Below are positions 27,547-35,014 of a stretch of 64,000 nucleotides of DNA, piece by piece (the stretch's first letter is position 1; each line of letters starts with the position of its first letter). This DNA is from Pseudomonas mosselii (GTDB lineage Bacteria; Pseudomonadota; Gammaproteobacteria; Pseudomonadales; Pseudomonadaceae), in contig NZ_CP081966.1 of NCBI RefSeq assembly GCF_019823065.1, forward strand, positions 3,813,501-3,877,500. Reading direction: 5' to 3'. Position numbers and translations under genes: made by a program. The notes under the pieces are model-generated. The model made no database searches. It was not told the origin of the DNA and saw only the letters and a program-made list of their open reading frames with translations.

Positions 27547-28013
27547 GACTTGAGGAAACCTCCGAGGTCGAGCGACAGCGCTTGCCCAGCATCGGCCTGC
27601 GCCTGCGTGGCAATTCCTTGGCTCAAGTCCCGTGCAATGATGCGAGAACTGTGCTTTTTGAGCGCGCTTTGCACCCAGCCGAGCTGCTCCTTCGGACACG
27701 GCAGCGAGACTCCCCAGTCTCCCTTCAACGGCTCGAACCCCAAGACTTCTTCGTTGGCATCATCACCATAGATCGCGTCTTCGTCGAAGAGGCAGTAGAT
27801 CCTGGTCCGTGGTCCATCGCATGTCGCAACGATGGGCGCGCTCTTGGGTGCCTGGTCGGCGATCAAGCTGGCGGCCACGCCCGTCACGGCCCTGAGTTCA
27901 GAGCGAGCCGTGCCGTCCTTGCCCTGAGTGAGCAGTTCGACAATGGCATCCCATGTCTGCAACGCATCGCGGTGCGGCGAGCTGCGAAACGTCCGGCTGA
28001 CAACGGTGGTCAT
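27543..28013 (-). CDS. Second HORMA-like or HORMA-partner protein of the CBASS operon
   Basis: This 156-aa protein lies between TRIP13 and HORMA with four-base ATGA overlaps on both sides, so it is clearly part of the system. It has two N-terminal helices, a central segment [23 protein letters not shown], and a flexible C-terminus (residues about 125-156) rich in A, Q, L and G. From memory, the P. aeruginosa type III CBASS has two HORMA proteins, one supplying a C-terminal closure peptide to the other. This gene is in the matching position, but the sequence alone does not prove a HORMA fold. Confidence 0.7.
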
Positions 28014-28924
28014 TTTTGCTTCCCTCCTTGAAGGCGCATTTGCTTTGCCTGTCGTATCGCACTGCGCAAGTGCTCTACGGAAAGCTTGTTCGGATCGATA
28101 GCCACTTGCGGGTCGGCCGCGAGGGCGTTGGCTACGACCTTGCGAATGGCCCGACCATCCAATCCGACGCACTCGCCAGCGCACGCGTCGAACTGGTGAG
28201 CCGAGGAAAGCTTGCCAATCCCCGGAAATGTCTTTGCCAGGCCATTCAGGCAGTCCACTAGGATCTGCTTGCAGGCATCCTTGCCGGGCAGTGGCACCTC
28301 CATCACCATGTCGCAACGAGATAGGAAGGCACTGTCGACGGCCTGTGGGAAGTTGCTGGTGGCCACGAACAGCAGATGCGGGTTGCGTTCGGCCAACATG
28401 TCCAACTGCACCAACACCGCGTCGGTGGCCCGGTGCACATCAACCGGGTTGGCTTCCAGGCTGAGCTTCGCTCGATCAGCCGCAAGCGTTTCGACCTCGT
28501 CCAGAAGGACGATCGTCGGGCCCGCCGCTGCGGATTCTGCGATCGATTGCGAGAACAGGTCTGCCACGGCGCGTTGAGTCTTTCCCATTGCAGAGCTCGT
28601 CAGCGTGTGAGGCTCCACTTCCAGCAATCGAAACTTCGCAGAAGAAAAAGATTCGGCCACACGATGCGCCAAGCCCCGTGCCAAGGAGGTCTTCCCAGTC
28701 CCCGGCGGGCCGACCAACAAGATCACGCCGTGCAGGGGGAGTACCGTGCGCTCCACCTTGGGGCGCACCGTGAAGTTGACGATCGCTTGTGACAGCAACT
28801 GTTTTTTGATGGCTTCGTCCATCACGATCGAATCCCACAAGTCACCCAGCGACTTATCCGGCAGCTTCCAGCTTCGATGGATGCCTTTCGGCAAAGTGGC
28901 GTCTGATGAAGGATTCTTGGTCAT
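28010..28924 (-). CDS. cap6: Cap6, TRIP13/Pch2-like AAA+ ATPase
   Basis: This 304-aa AAA+ remodeller has Walker A GPPGTGKTS (72-80), Walker B IVLLDE (138-143), sensor-1 asparagine in FVATSN (191) and a sensor-2 arginine in DGRAIRK near the C-terminus. It lacks the extra N-terminal adaptor domain of eukaryotic TRIP13, as expected for the bacterial form. It disassembles the active HORMA-CD-NTase complex and so keeps the alarm off in uninfected cells. It starts 17 bases after the PIN gene and overlaps the next gene by ATGA. Close similarity in order to known type III CBASS supports the call. Confidence 0.92.
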   Translation of the reverse strand: MTKNPSSDATLPKGIHRSWKLPDKSLGDLWDSIVMDEAIKKQLLSQAIVNFTVRPKVERTVLPLHGVILLVGPPGTGKTSLARGLAHRVAESFSSAKFRLLEVEPHTLTSSAMGKTQRAVADLFSQSIAESAAAGPTIVLLDEVETLAADRAKLSLEANPVDVHRATDAVLVQLDMLAERNPHLLFVATSNFPQAVDSAFLSRCDMVMEVPLPGKDACKQILVDCLNGLAKTFPGIGKLSSAHQFDACAGECVGLDGRAIRKVVANALAADPQVAIDPNKLSVEHLRSAIRQAKQMRLQGGKQK

Positions 28925-28941
28925 CCGTGGCTCTCGGCGGG

Positions 28942-29517
28942 TCAGAGAATGGTGCGATAGGTCGCCAGCACCTTGGTCGTTTGCACAAGGCCTTGGCGCA
29001 GCAGGATTTCGAGATAGCGGTCCACATCGATCGGCGGATGCTTGAGTTGGGCACGCTGGCGCTGCGCAGCCGACACTACGGCGGCCGCATCCAGATCCAG
29101 CAGGTTGTCCACAAACTCATCGGGGTGCTGCGATTCGATGCCGTACGGAGCCAGCAGATCGTTCGGGAAATCACGTTCGTTGAACGTCACAATCACGCTC
29201 GCACCGCAGCGAATCGCCGCAGCCAGGACGTGCCGATCGTTCGGATCGGGTAATGTCAGGCCTGCCACGAGCGCTTCGTAGCCCTCCACCAAGCCGTCCG
29301 GAATGGCCCTGTCCATGAGATCCGACGTCCTGTCGACCTGAACCCGGGTGAGATCGGGGCGGTTGATCAACAGATTGCGTTTCCACTCCTCATGAATGGC
29401 TTGGCTCCACCGCGCCCGGAAGCGGCCAGACAGGCCGAGCCACATCAGGAAATCCCGCAGTGGCGCGGGATATAGAACGCACGCGTCGTAGACGGCGGTG
29501 AATGGGGAATGCCTCAT
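28942..29517 (-). CDS. PIN-domain ribonuclease, probable toxin
   Basis: This 191-aa protein has the acidic residues of a PIN nuclease: Asp11 (VYDACVLYP), a glutamate in HEEW near 43, and aspartates in LPDPNDRHVLAAA near 110-116. These residues bind metal ions and cut RNA. It overlaps the upstream HTH gene by ATGA, the usual arrangement of a toxin-antitoxin pair. The CBASS genes follow after only 17 bases, so toxin and CBASS share a transcript. It may act independently as an element-stabilising module or as an extra abortive-infection effector. Confidence 0.85.
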   Translation of the reverse strand: MRHSPFTAVYDACVLYPAPLRDFLMWLGLSGRFRARWSQAIHEEWKRNLLINRPDLTRVQVDRTSDLMDRAIPDGLVEGYEALVAGLTLPDPNDRHVLAAAIRCGASVIVTFNERDFPNDLLAPYGIESQHPDEFVDNLLDLDAAAVVSAAQRQRAQLKHPPIDVDRYLEILLRQGLVQTTKVLATYRTIL

Positions 29518-29984
29518 TCGTATCCCATTCCCAACTCTTGCGACTGCTGAGCGAGTTCGGCCATCGCCTGCTCACTGGCGCGCTCGCGCGCTTCCTTGTA
29601 CTGCATCAGATCGGCGAACCTCACCCTGCGGTGCTTGCCGGTGCGATGAAATGCCAACACCCCATCTTCTAGCAGCTTGACGAAATGGGGACGGGACACG
29701 TTGAGCAAGTCCGCCGCCTCTTGGGTCGTCAGCTCTGCATGGACGGGCACCACCTTTACTGCATTGCCATCGGCCAACTCGGCCAGGATGTCGACCAGCA
29801 GGCGTAAAGCCGAGGTAGGCAGTTCCACCTGATGAGCCTGTTTGTGGTCATCAAAGATCTGGATGTGCTGCGTCTCGAACTGGGTTGCGAGGTAAGCCGC
29901 CAAGGCACGTTGACCCTGGACGGCTGCCTTAACCTCTCCCGCGGCGGGAAGGGTCATCTTGGATTGGGCAGTGGCGGTGGTCAT
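29514..29984 (-). CDS. Excisionase-type helix-turn-helix protein, probable antitoxin and operon regulator
   Basis: This 156-aa protein has a helical N-terminal part (about 20-80) and a MerR/excisionase-like DNA-binding domain at about 85-135 (LTTQEAADLLNVSRPHFVKLLEDG ... TGKHRRVRF). It is followed by a Q/E-rich C-terminus that could wrap the toxin. It is the first gene of the leftward eight-gene operon and lies just behind a promoter containing three TCGAAA repeats, which are likely to be its own operators. An AGGAG site precedes ATG 29984 by seven bases. As antitoxin it should block the PIN protein and repress the operon. Confidence 0.83.
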   Translation of the reverse strand: MTTATAQSKMTLPAAGEVKAAVQGQRALAAYLATQFETQHIQIFDDHKQAHQVELPTSALRLLVDILAELADGNAVKVVPVHAELTTQEAADLLNVSRPHFVKLLEDGVLAFHRTGKHRRVRFADLMQYKEARERASEQAMAELAQQSQELGMGYE

Positions 29985-30018
29985 GGGTAGCTCCTAAGCG
30001 AAAACGGTTGCAGAGCCG

Positions 30019-30056
30019 ATCATATTCGAAACACTCGAAAAACGCAATAATCGAAA
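30019..30056 (-). promoter_or_regulatory. Promoter of the PIN/CBASS operon with TCGAAA repeats
   Basis: Read leftward, the -35 TTGCGT (30047-30042) and -10 TATGAT (30024-30019) are 17 bases apart. TCGAAA occurs on the + strand at 30026-30031, 30035-30040 and 30051-30056, inside the spacer and just upstream of the -35. A DNA-binding protein sitting there would block the polymerase, so they are probable operators for the HTH protein. Confidence 0.65.
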
Positions 30057-30118
30057 CTCCACCCGGGCTTTTGTAGGTTCGCTCGCGGTATGCCCAATCC
30101 GGTCGTCCGCCAGTTCCT

Positions 30119-30126
30119 ATTGTTTG
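30119..30126 (+). promoter_or_regulatory. ATTGTTTG motif ahead of the second transfer operon
   Basis: The octamer ATTGTTTG followed by CGGCC lies 61 bases before the RAQPRD gene. It is the same octamer as at 16592 and 39460. Function is inferred from its repeated position. Confidence 0.45.
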
Positions 30127-30187
30127 CGGCCTAAAACAGCCCTGATCTCCACGATCACCCCATTGCTGATCACACAGGAATGGCGCG

Positions 30188-30571
30188 ATGGTGGCTTCGA
30201 TCTGGCTGCGCGCCGCGCATCGCGGCGTGCCCACTTTTCTCGTGACGGCCCTCCTGCTGGGTCAGTCCCAGATGGCCTTGGCCGAGTCTCCGGCACAGCG
30301 CCAGGAGCTGGTCGCCGCACTGCGCCAGCTCGACGCGCTGGAGCGCACCGTCGCGGACAGCGCCGCGCATGCCCCCATCCAGCCGGGCGAGCGCTACCAC
30401 TTCGACTACCCGCGGCTGCTGGCTGACCTGGCGCGCGTTCGCGCCGGCATCCAGTTTCACCTGACGCCATCGCGCGCTCAGCCGCGCGACCCCTCCGAAC
30501 TGGCCGGCGACTACCGCACCGAGCGGGCGGCCGAGCCGCTGCCGGCGACGACTGCGGGGGGCAAGCAATGA
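30188..30571 (+). CDS. RAQPRD-family (TIGR01690) conjugative element protein
   Basis: This 127-aa protein has a signal peptide (about 1-32, ending QMALAES) and a helical mature part. It contains the family's name-giving motif RAQPRD at residues 96-101, preceded by RYHFDYPRLLADLARVRAGI. It is exported and is a marker of this ICE class; its precise role in the transfer apparatus is unknown. It is the first gene of the second transfer operon, after the inserted defence cluster, and overlaps the following gene by ATGA. Confidence 0.92.
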   Translation: MVASIWLRAAHRGVPTFLVTALLLGQSQMALAESPAQRQELVAALRQLDALERTVADSAAHAPIQPGERYHFDYPRLLADLARVRAGIQFHLTPSRAQPRDPSELAGDYRTERAAEPLPATTAGGKQ

Positions 30572-30801
30572 ACGGCGCCCAGGTCTCGGCATTTCAAGCC
30601 AACAGCGGCATCGCGCCTTCCGCAATGGCGACCGTCCTGGTCGGCGTCGTGTTCGCGGTCCTGCTCGTGTGGGGCGTCTGGGCCATCCGAACGGCCTACG
30701 TGGGGTGGTCCGAGAGCCGCCTCAACCAGCGCCAGTTCCTCGGCGTCTGCATCCGCTTCGTCGCGATGTACCTCGTCCTGAGTTTCTTCCTTCTGTCCTG
30801 A
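30568..30801 (+). CDS. TIGR03758 family integrating conjugative element protein
   Basis: This 77-aa membrane protein has two hydrophobic helices (about 19-42 and 60-77), the second ending at the extreme C-terminus with FFLLS. The connecting loop reads GWSESRLNQRQFLG, typical of TIGR03758. It resembles small VirB2/VirB3-type subunits in size and topology. It overlaps RAQPRD by ATGA, and TIGR03745 follows after 16 bases. Confidence 0.87.
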   Translation: MNGAQVSAFQANSGIAPSAMATVLVGVVFAVLLVWGVWAIRTAYVGWSESRLNQRQFLGVCIRFVAMYLVLSFFLLS

Positions 30802-30817
30802 CCTGAAAGGCCCGACC

Positions 30818-31177
30818 ATGCACAACCGCATCCTCACTTCCCGTCTCGCCCAGCGCGCCGCCATGGCCCTGGGCGCCGCCGCGCTGCCCGCGCTGTCGTT
30901 CGCGCAAGGCCTGCCGCAGTTGGAGAACCCGACGCGCGGCACCGGCAACGGCATCATGGAGACGATCCGCAACTACGGCTACGACATCATCATGCTCGTG
31001 GCCCTGCTGGTGGTGGCGTCGATGTTCATCGGCGTCTGCTACCACGCCTACGGAACCTACGCGGAGATCCACACCGGCCGCAAGACGTGGGGCCAATTCG
31101 GCCTCACGGTCGCCATCGGCGCCGTGTTGCTCGTGATCGGCATCTGGCTGCTCACCGAAGCCACGGGCATCCTGTAA
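30818..31177 (+). CDS. TIGR03745 family membrane protein (pilin-like)
   Basis: This 119-aa protein has a long N-terminal signal/leader (about 1-30, ending LSFAQG) and two membrane helices (about 48-68 and 92-112) joined by a short polar loop. The plan is that of a VirB2-type pilin subunit. A ribosome site AAAGG (30805-30809) precedes the ATG. It is co-transcribed with its neighbours and lies 12 bases before TIGR03750. Confidence 0.87.
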   Translation: MHNRILTSRLAQRAAMALGAAALPALSFAQGLPQLENPTRGTGNGIMETIRNYGYDIIMLVALLVVASMFIGVCYHAYGTYAEIHTGRKTWGQFGLTVAIGAVLLVIGIWLLTEATGIL

Positions 31178-31189
31178 GGCGAGGCCGGT

Positions 31190-31588
31190 ATGTCCGAGCA
31201 GCAGCACGTCCGTGCGGACGGGACGGTCACGTTCCTTCCGCACCGGCTCAACCGCCATCCCGTTGTCGTGCGCGGCCTCACCGCCGACGAGCTGTGGATC
31301 TGCTGCGGCCTGTCCGGCGCCGCCGGCCTGCTGGTCGGCGCGCCGCTTTCGTGGGTGTTCCGCACGATCGCCATCGCACCGACGTTCGTTGTCCTGGGCG
31401 TGGCCTTGGGCGTGTTCATCGGCGGCGGCATCCTGCGCCGCCTCAAGCGTGGGCGCCCCGACACCTGGCTTTATCGGCAGTTGCAGTGGCGCATCGCAAC
31501 GGGCCATCCGCTGATGGCCGGCTGGGTGGGCGGCCACGTGCTGATCTCGCGCTCGGGCTTCTGGTCCACCCGCAGGAGCATGCGATGA
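31190..31588 (+). CDS. TIGR03750 family conjugal transfer protein (VirB3-like)
   Basis: This 132-aa protein has two adjacent hydrophobic helices (about 38-58 and 60-82), flanked by RHPVVVRGLTADELW-type residues and a basic C-terminal segment RRLKRGRPDTWLYRQLQW. It matches TIGR03750, which occupies the VirB3/TraL position of a conjugation inner-membrane complex. It overlaps the next gene by ATGA. Confidence 0.88.
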   Translation: MSEQQHVRADGTVTFLPHRLNRHPVVVRGLTADELWICCGLSGAAGLLVGAPLSWVFRTIAIAPTFVVLGVALGVFIGGGILRRLKRGRPDTWLYRQLQWRIATGHPLMAGWVGGHVLISRSGFWSTRRSMR

Positions 31589-32277
31589 GTCGCTTCAAGA
31601 ACGAGATCGCCCACCTGCAGGCGCACATCAAGACCTTGCGCCTGGGCGCGGGCGCGCTGGTCATTGTCGCCCTGGTCATGGGCGGCGGCTGGTGGAGCGC
31701 GCCGCGCGACCTGACCATCCACGTCCCGCCCGACCTGCGCTCTGGCAGTACCCGCAAGTGGTGGGAAGTGCCGCCCGAATCGGTCTATGCGTTCACGTTC
31801 TACGTGTTCCAGACGCTGAACCGCTGGCCGACCAATGGCGAAGAAGACTACTCGCGCAACCTCCACACGCTCTCGCCGTACCTCACCCCGTCCTGCCAGG
31901 CCTTCCTTCGCGCGGACTACGACTACCGCCGCTCCACCGGCGAGCTACGCCAGCGCGTGCGCGGCATCTACGAGATTCCCGGCCGCGGCTATGGCGACGA
32001 CCCCACGGCGCGCGTGCGCACCGTGTCCGATCGCGACTGGGTGGTGACGCTGGACATCACGGCGGACGAGTACTACGGCGCCGAGCAGGTCAAGCGCGCC
32101 CTGGTGCGTTATCCGATCAAGGTCACGCGGGTGGACGTCGATCCCGCCCGCAACCCGTTCGGCCTGGCGCTGGACTGCTACGAAGGCGCGCCCCAGCGCA
32201 TCAGTGCACCGGAGCCGGCGCGCCCGGCGTCGAGTGGCCTGTCTCCGCAAGCGCCTCAAGGAGGAAACACCCCATGA
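31585..32277 (+). CDS. TIGR03746 family protein (VirB8/TraE-like)
   Basis: This 230-aa bitopic inner-membrane protein has one helix (about 22-42) after a short charged N-terminus. The periplasmic domain contains VPPESVYAFTFYVFQTLNRWP, LSPYLTPSCQAFL and DWVVTLDITADEYYG, features of TIGR03746 (PFL_4703). The topology and fold pattern correspond to VirB8/TraE-type core assembly proteins. The C-terminal 25 residues are proline/alanine-rich. It overlaps both neighbours by four bases. Confidence 0.88.
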   Translation: MSRFKNEIAHLQAHIKTLRLGAGALVIVALVMGGGWWSAPRDLTIHVPPDLRSGSTRKWWEVPPESVYAFTFYVFQTLNRWPTNGEEDYSRNLHTLSPYLTPSCQAFLRADYDYRRSTGELRQRVRGIYEIPGRGYGDDPTARVRTVSDRDWVVTLDITADEYYGAEQVKRALVRYPIKVTRVDVDPARNPFGLALDCYEGAPQRISAPEPARPASSGLSPQAPQGGNTP

Positions 32278-33185
32278 AGCATCCTGTACTCGCGCTGCTG
32301 GGGCTACTGGCCGTGGCCGCGGCACCCGTCGCCCAGGCGGTGGAGATCCTGCGTTGGGAACGCATGCCACTGGCAGTGCCGCTGAAGGTCGGTCAGGAAC
32401 GCATCGTGTTCATCGACCGGAACGTGCGCGTGGGCGTGCCCGCGGGCGTGGGCGAACGCCTGCGCGTGCAGAGTGCGGGTGGCGCGGTGTACCTGCGCGC
32501 CAGCGAGCCGATCGAGCCCACGCGGTTGCAACTGCAGGACGCCGACACGGGCGCGCTGATCCTGCTGGACATCGCAGCCGAACCGCCCAAGGACGGGGAA
32601 GCCGAGCTGGAGCCGGTGCGCATCGTCGAGGGTGACAGCGCACCGGGACGCTATGGCGAGCAGGCCGACAGTGCCGAGGCCCCGGCACGCGCCCAGGGCC
32701 AGGCAGGTGCGCGGACCGCGCGGCGCGAAACTCCGGTCCCTGTCGTGCTGACGCGCTTCGCCGCGCAGAACCTCTACGCACCGCTGCGCACCGTCGAGCC
32801 GCTTCCGGGCGTCATGCGGGTCAACCTGCCCCGCGACCTCGACCTGGACACACTGATGCCAACGCTGCCGGTGCGCGCGGTCGCGCTCGCGTCGTGGCGC
32901 CTGGAAGACCAATGGGTGACTGCCGTGCGCCTTACCAACACCGGCGCCGACTGGGTCGCGCTCGACCCGCGCGTGCTGCAAGGCGATTTCCTCACCGCCA
33001 CCTTCCAGCACGAGGCGCTGGGCCCGCGCGGCACGCCCGAGGACACGACCGTCCTCTACCTGGTCACGGGCGGCCGCGGCCTCGCGCAGTCGCTGCTGCC
33101 GGCGATTCACCGCTTCGACCCTGCCGTGCATCTGCCGCAGCCGGACGGCGACGAGAACGCCAAGGAGGCCCGCCATGCGCAGTAA
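32274..33185 (+). CDS. TIGR03749 family protein (TraK/VirB9-like)
   Basis: This 303-aa periplasmic protein has a signal peptide (about 1-22, ending VAQAVE) and a beta-rich mature domain beginning LRWERMPLAVPLKVGQERIVF. It fits TIGR03749 (PFL_4704) and the secretin-like outer-membrane component TraK/VirB9 in position. A low-complexity linker (about 125-155) joins two beta domains. AGGAGG precedes the ATG. It overlaps the next gene by 11 bases. Confidence 0.88.
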   Translation: MKHPVLALLGLLAVAAAPVAQAVEILRWERMPLAVPLKVGQERIVFIDRNVRVGVPAGVGERLRVQSAGGAVYLRASEPIEPTRLQLQDADTGALILLDIAAEPPKDGEAELEPVRIVEGDSAPGRYGEQADSAEAPARAQGQAGARTARRETPVPVVLTRFAAQNLYAPLRTVEPLPGVMRVNLPRDLDLDTLMPTLPVRAVALASWRLEDQWVTAVRLTNTGADWVALDPRVLQGDFLTATFQHEALGPRGTPEDTTVLYLVTGGRGLAQSLLPAIHRFDPAVHLPQPDGDENAKEARHAQ

Positions 33186-34593
33186 CGGCCTGCTCAAGTG
33201 GCTGATGATCCCTGTCGCCATCCTGGTGCTGTTCGTCGGTATCCGGCTGTTCTCGGGTGGAGGCAGCACGGCGCCACCCGCGGCGGACAACGGCGCCCAG
33301 CTCACGCCCGAGGAAATGAAGGCGCTGGGCATCGAAGGCGACACCCCGCGCGACACCGTGGCGACGCTCGTTGCCCAAGTGAAGCAGTTGCGCACCGAGC
33401 TTCAGACCGCGCTCTCGGACAACAAGTCGCAGCGTGAAGAGAACCAGCGACTGCGCCAGCGCGAGAACTCCATCGACCAGCGCATCAACTCGGCGCTCGA
33501 ATCCGAGCGGTCCAACCTGCGCCGCGACCAGGAGCAGGCGGCCAGCGCGCGCCAGCAGACCGAAGGGCTGCTCGCCGACCTGCAGCGGCGCCTGGACAGC
33601 ATCGGCGGGCGCGGCGGCGGCCATGCGGACCTGCCCGTGGGCCTGGGGCTGCAGGGCGGCGACGAGGCCGGCATGGAGGGCGGCGTGCGGTGGGTCGAGC
33701 CGGACGACGCAAAGCCCGCCGAGGGGCGCAACGGCGGTCGTGGCGCGAGCGGCGGAATGAGCTTCCCCACGAGCTTCGGCCCGGCGCAGAGCACGCTCGA
33801 AACCACCGCGGAAACCGTGGCCAACGCGGGCGCCCGCGCCTCTGGGGTCAAGAGTGCCAAGCCGGTCTATACCGTGCCGACCAACTCCACGCTCATGGGT
33901 TCGGTCGCCATGACCGCGCTGATCGGCCGCGTGCCGATCGACGGCACGGTCAACGATCCCTATCCGTTCAAAGTCCTGGTCGGGCCGGACAACCTGACCG
34001 CCAATGGCATCGACATTCCCGACGTGGCCGGCGCCGTGTTCAGCGGCACCGCATCGGGCGACTGGACGCTTTCGTGCGTGCGCGGCCAGGTGCGCAGCAT
34101 CACGTTCGTCTTCAACGACGGCACGATCCGCACGATCCCCGAAGACCGCGAGGGCAACCAGCAGAACAACCAGCAACGCGACGGCTTGGGCTGGATCAGC
34201 GACCCGCACGGCATCCCCTGCGTCAGCGGCGAGCGGCGCAGCAACGCCCAGCAGTACCTCGGCTCGCAGGCCCTGATCACCGCGGCCGGTGCCGGCGTGG
34301 CCTCGCTCATCGAGAGCGACAGCGGCCGCATGTCCTATGTCGGCTCGGACGGCTCCATCGGCACCGTGGGCATCACCGGCCAGGAAGCGGTCGGCCAGAT
34401 TCTCGCGGGCGGTGTCCGGGACATGTCGGCCTGGGTCAACAAGCTCTACGGCCAGGCGTTCGCCGCCGTCTATGTGCAGCCCGGCGCCAAGGTCGCCGTC
34501 CACCTCGAAAAACCGCTCGCCATCGACTTCGATCCCGAAGGCCGCAAGGTCGATCACCGCGCAGGAGAAAGCCATGCTCTCGAACTCGATTAA
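33175..34593 (+). CDS. TIGR03752 family protein (TraB/VirB10-like)
   Basis: This 472-aa protein has one N-terminal membrane helix (about 8-26), a coiled-coil segment (about 55-135; QLRTELQTALSDNKSQREE ... LQRRLDSI) and a glycine-rich linker. The C-terminal beta-barrel-like domain (from about 225) contains TNSTLMGSVAMTALIGRVP. This is the TraB/VirB10 plan, spanning both membranes and transmitting energy to the outer gate. It matches TIGR03752 (PFL_4705). Its start and end overlap the neighbouring genes. Confidence 0.9.
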   Translation: MRSNGLLKWLMIPVAILVLFVGIRLFSGGGSTAPPAADNGAQLTPEEMKALGIEGDTPRDTVATLVAQVKQLRTELQTALSDNKSQREENQRLRQRENSIDQRINSALESERSNLRRDQEQAASARQQTEGLLADLQRRLDSIGGRGGGHADLPVGLGLQGGDEAGMEGGVRWVEPDDAKPAEGRNGGRGASGGMSFPTSFGPAQSTLETTAETVANAGARASGVKSAKPVYTVPTNSTLMGSVAMTALIGRVPIDGTVNDPYPFKVLVGPDNLTANGIDIPDVAGAVFSGTASGDWTLSCVRGQVRSITFVFNDGTIRTIPEDREGNQQNNQQRDGLGWISDPHGIPCVSGERRSNAQQYLGSQALITAAGAGVASLIESDSGRMSYVGSDGSIGTVGITGQEAVGQILAGGVRDMSAWVNKLYGQAFAAVYVQPGAKVAVHLEKPLAIDFDPEGRKVDHRAGESHALELD

Positions 34594-35014
34594 GGGCCTG
34601 GTGCTGGCCCTCGCCGTCGCGGTGCTCGGCGGCTGCGCCACCAGCAAGGAAAAGCTGCTGACCCACGGTGACCGCACGATGATGGACATCTGGCAGCAGG
34701 AGGCCGGCGACGGCGGTGGCGCAGCCGGACGGAACGCCGGCCGCCAGCTGCTCGATGCGCGCCAGAGCCTGCGTCGGCCCCTGACCGACGCCGACGTGCA
34801 GGCCGCACCTGTCGAGCAGATGCGCTACACGCGCACCGCGCGCAATGAGGTCCACCGCCAGTTCCAGCGCCTGCCCAATCCCGATCTCGTGATGTACGTG
34901 TACCCGCATCTGGCCGGCACCGATCCCGTGCCGGTGCCCGGCTACACGACCGTCTTCCCGCTCTACCAGCGCATCCAGTACGCGATGCCGGGCGAGCGCG
35001 TGGAGGACTACTGA
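34574..35014 (+). CDS. TIGR03751 family lipoprotein (TraV/VirB7-like)
   Basis: This 146-aa protein has a hydrophobic leader and lipobox LGG-Cys21, so it is lipid-anchored to the outer membrane. The conserved C-terminal part contains DLVMYVYPHLAGTDPVPVPGYTTVFPLYQR, typical of TIGR03751. It probably completes the outer-membrane core with the VirB9- and VirB10-like proteins. It overlaps the preceding gene by 20 bases, and its stop overlaps the ATPase start (TGATG). Confidence 0.9.
   Translation: MLSNSIKGLVLALAVAVLGGCATSKEKLLTHGDRTMMDIWQQEAGDGGGAAGRNAGRQLLDARQSLRRPLTDADVQAAPVEQMRYTRTARNEVHRQFQRLPNPDLVMYVYPHLAGTDPVPVPGYTTVFPLYQRIQYAMPGERVEDY

Noticed and set aside
33064..34689. 541-codon open frame on the minus strand opposite the VirB10-like gene
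   Set aside because: Shadow of TIGR03752; composition is not protein-like.
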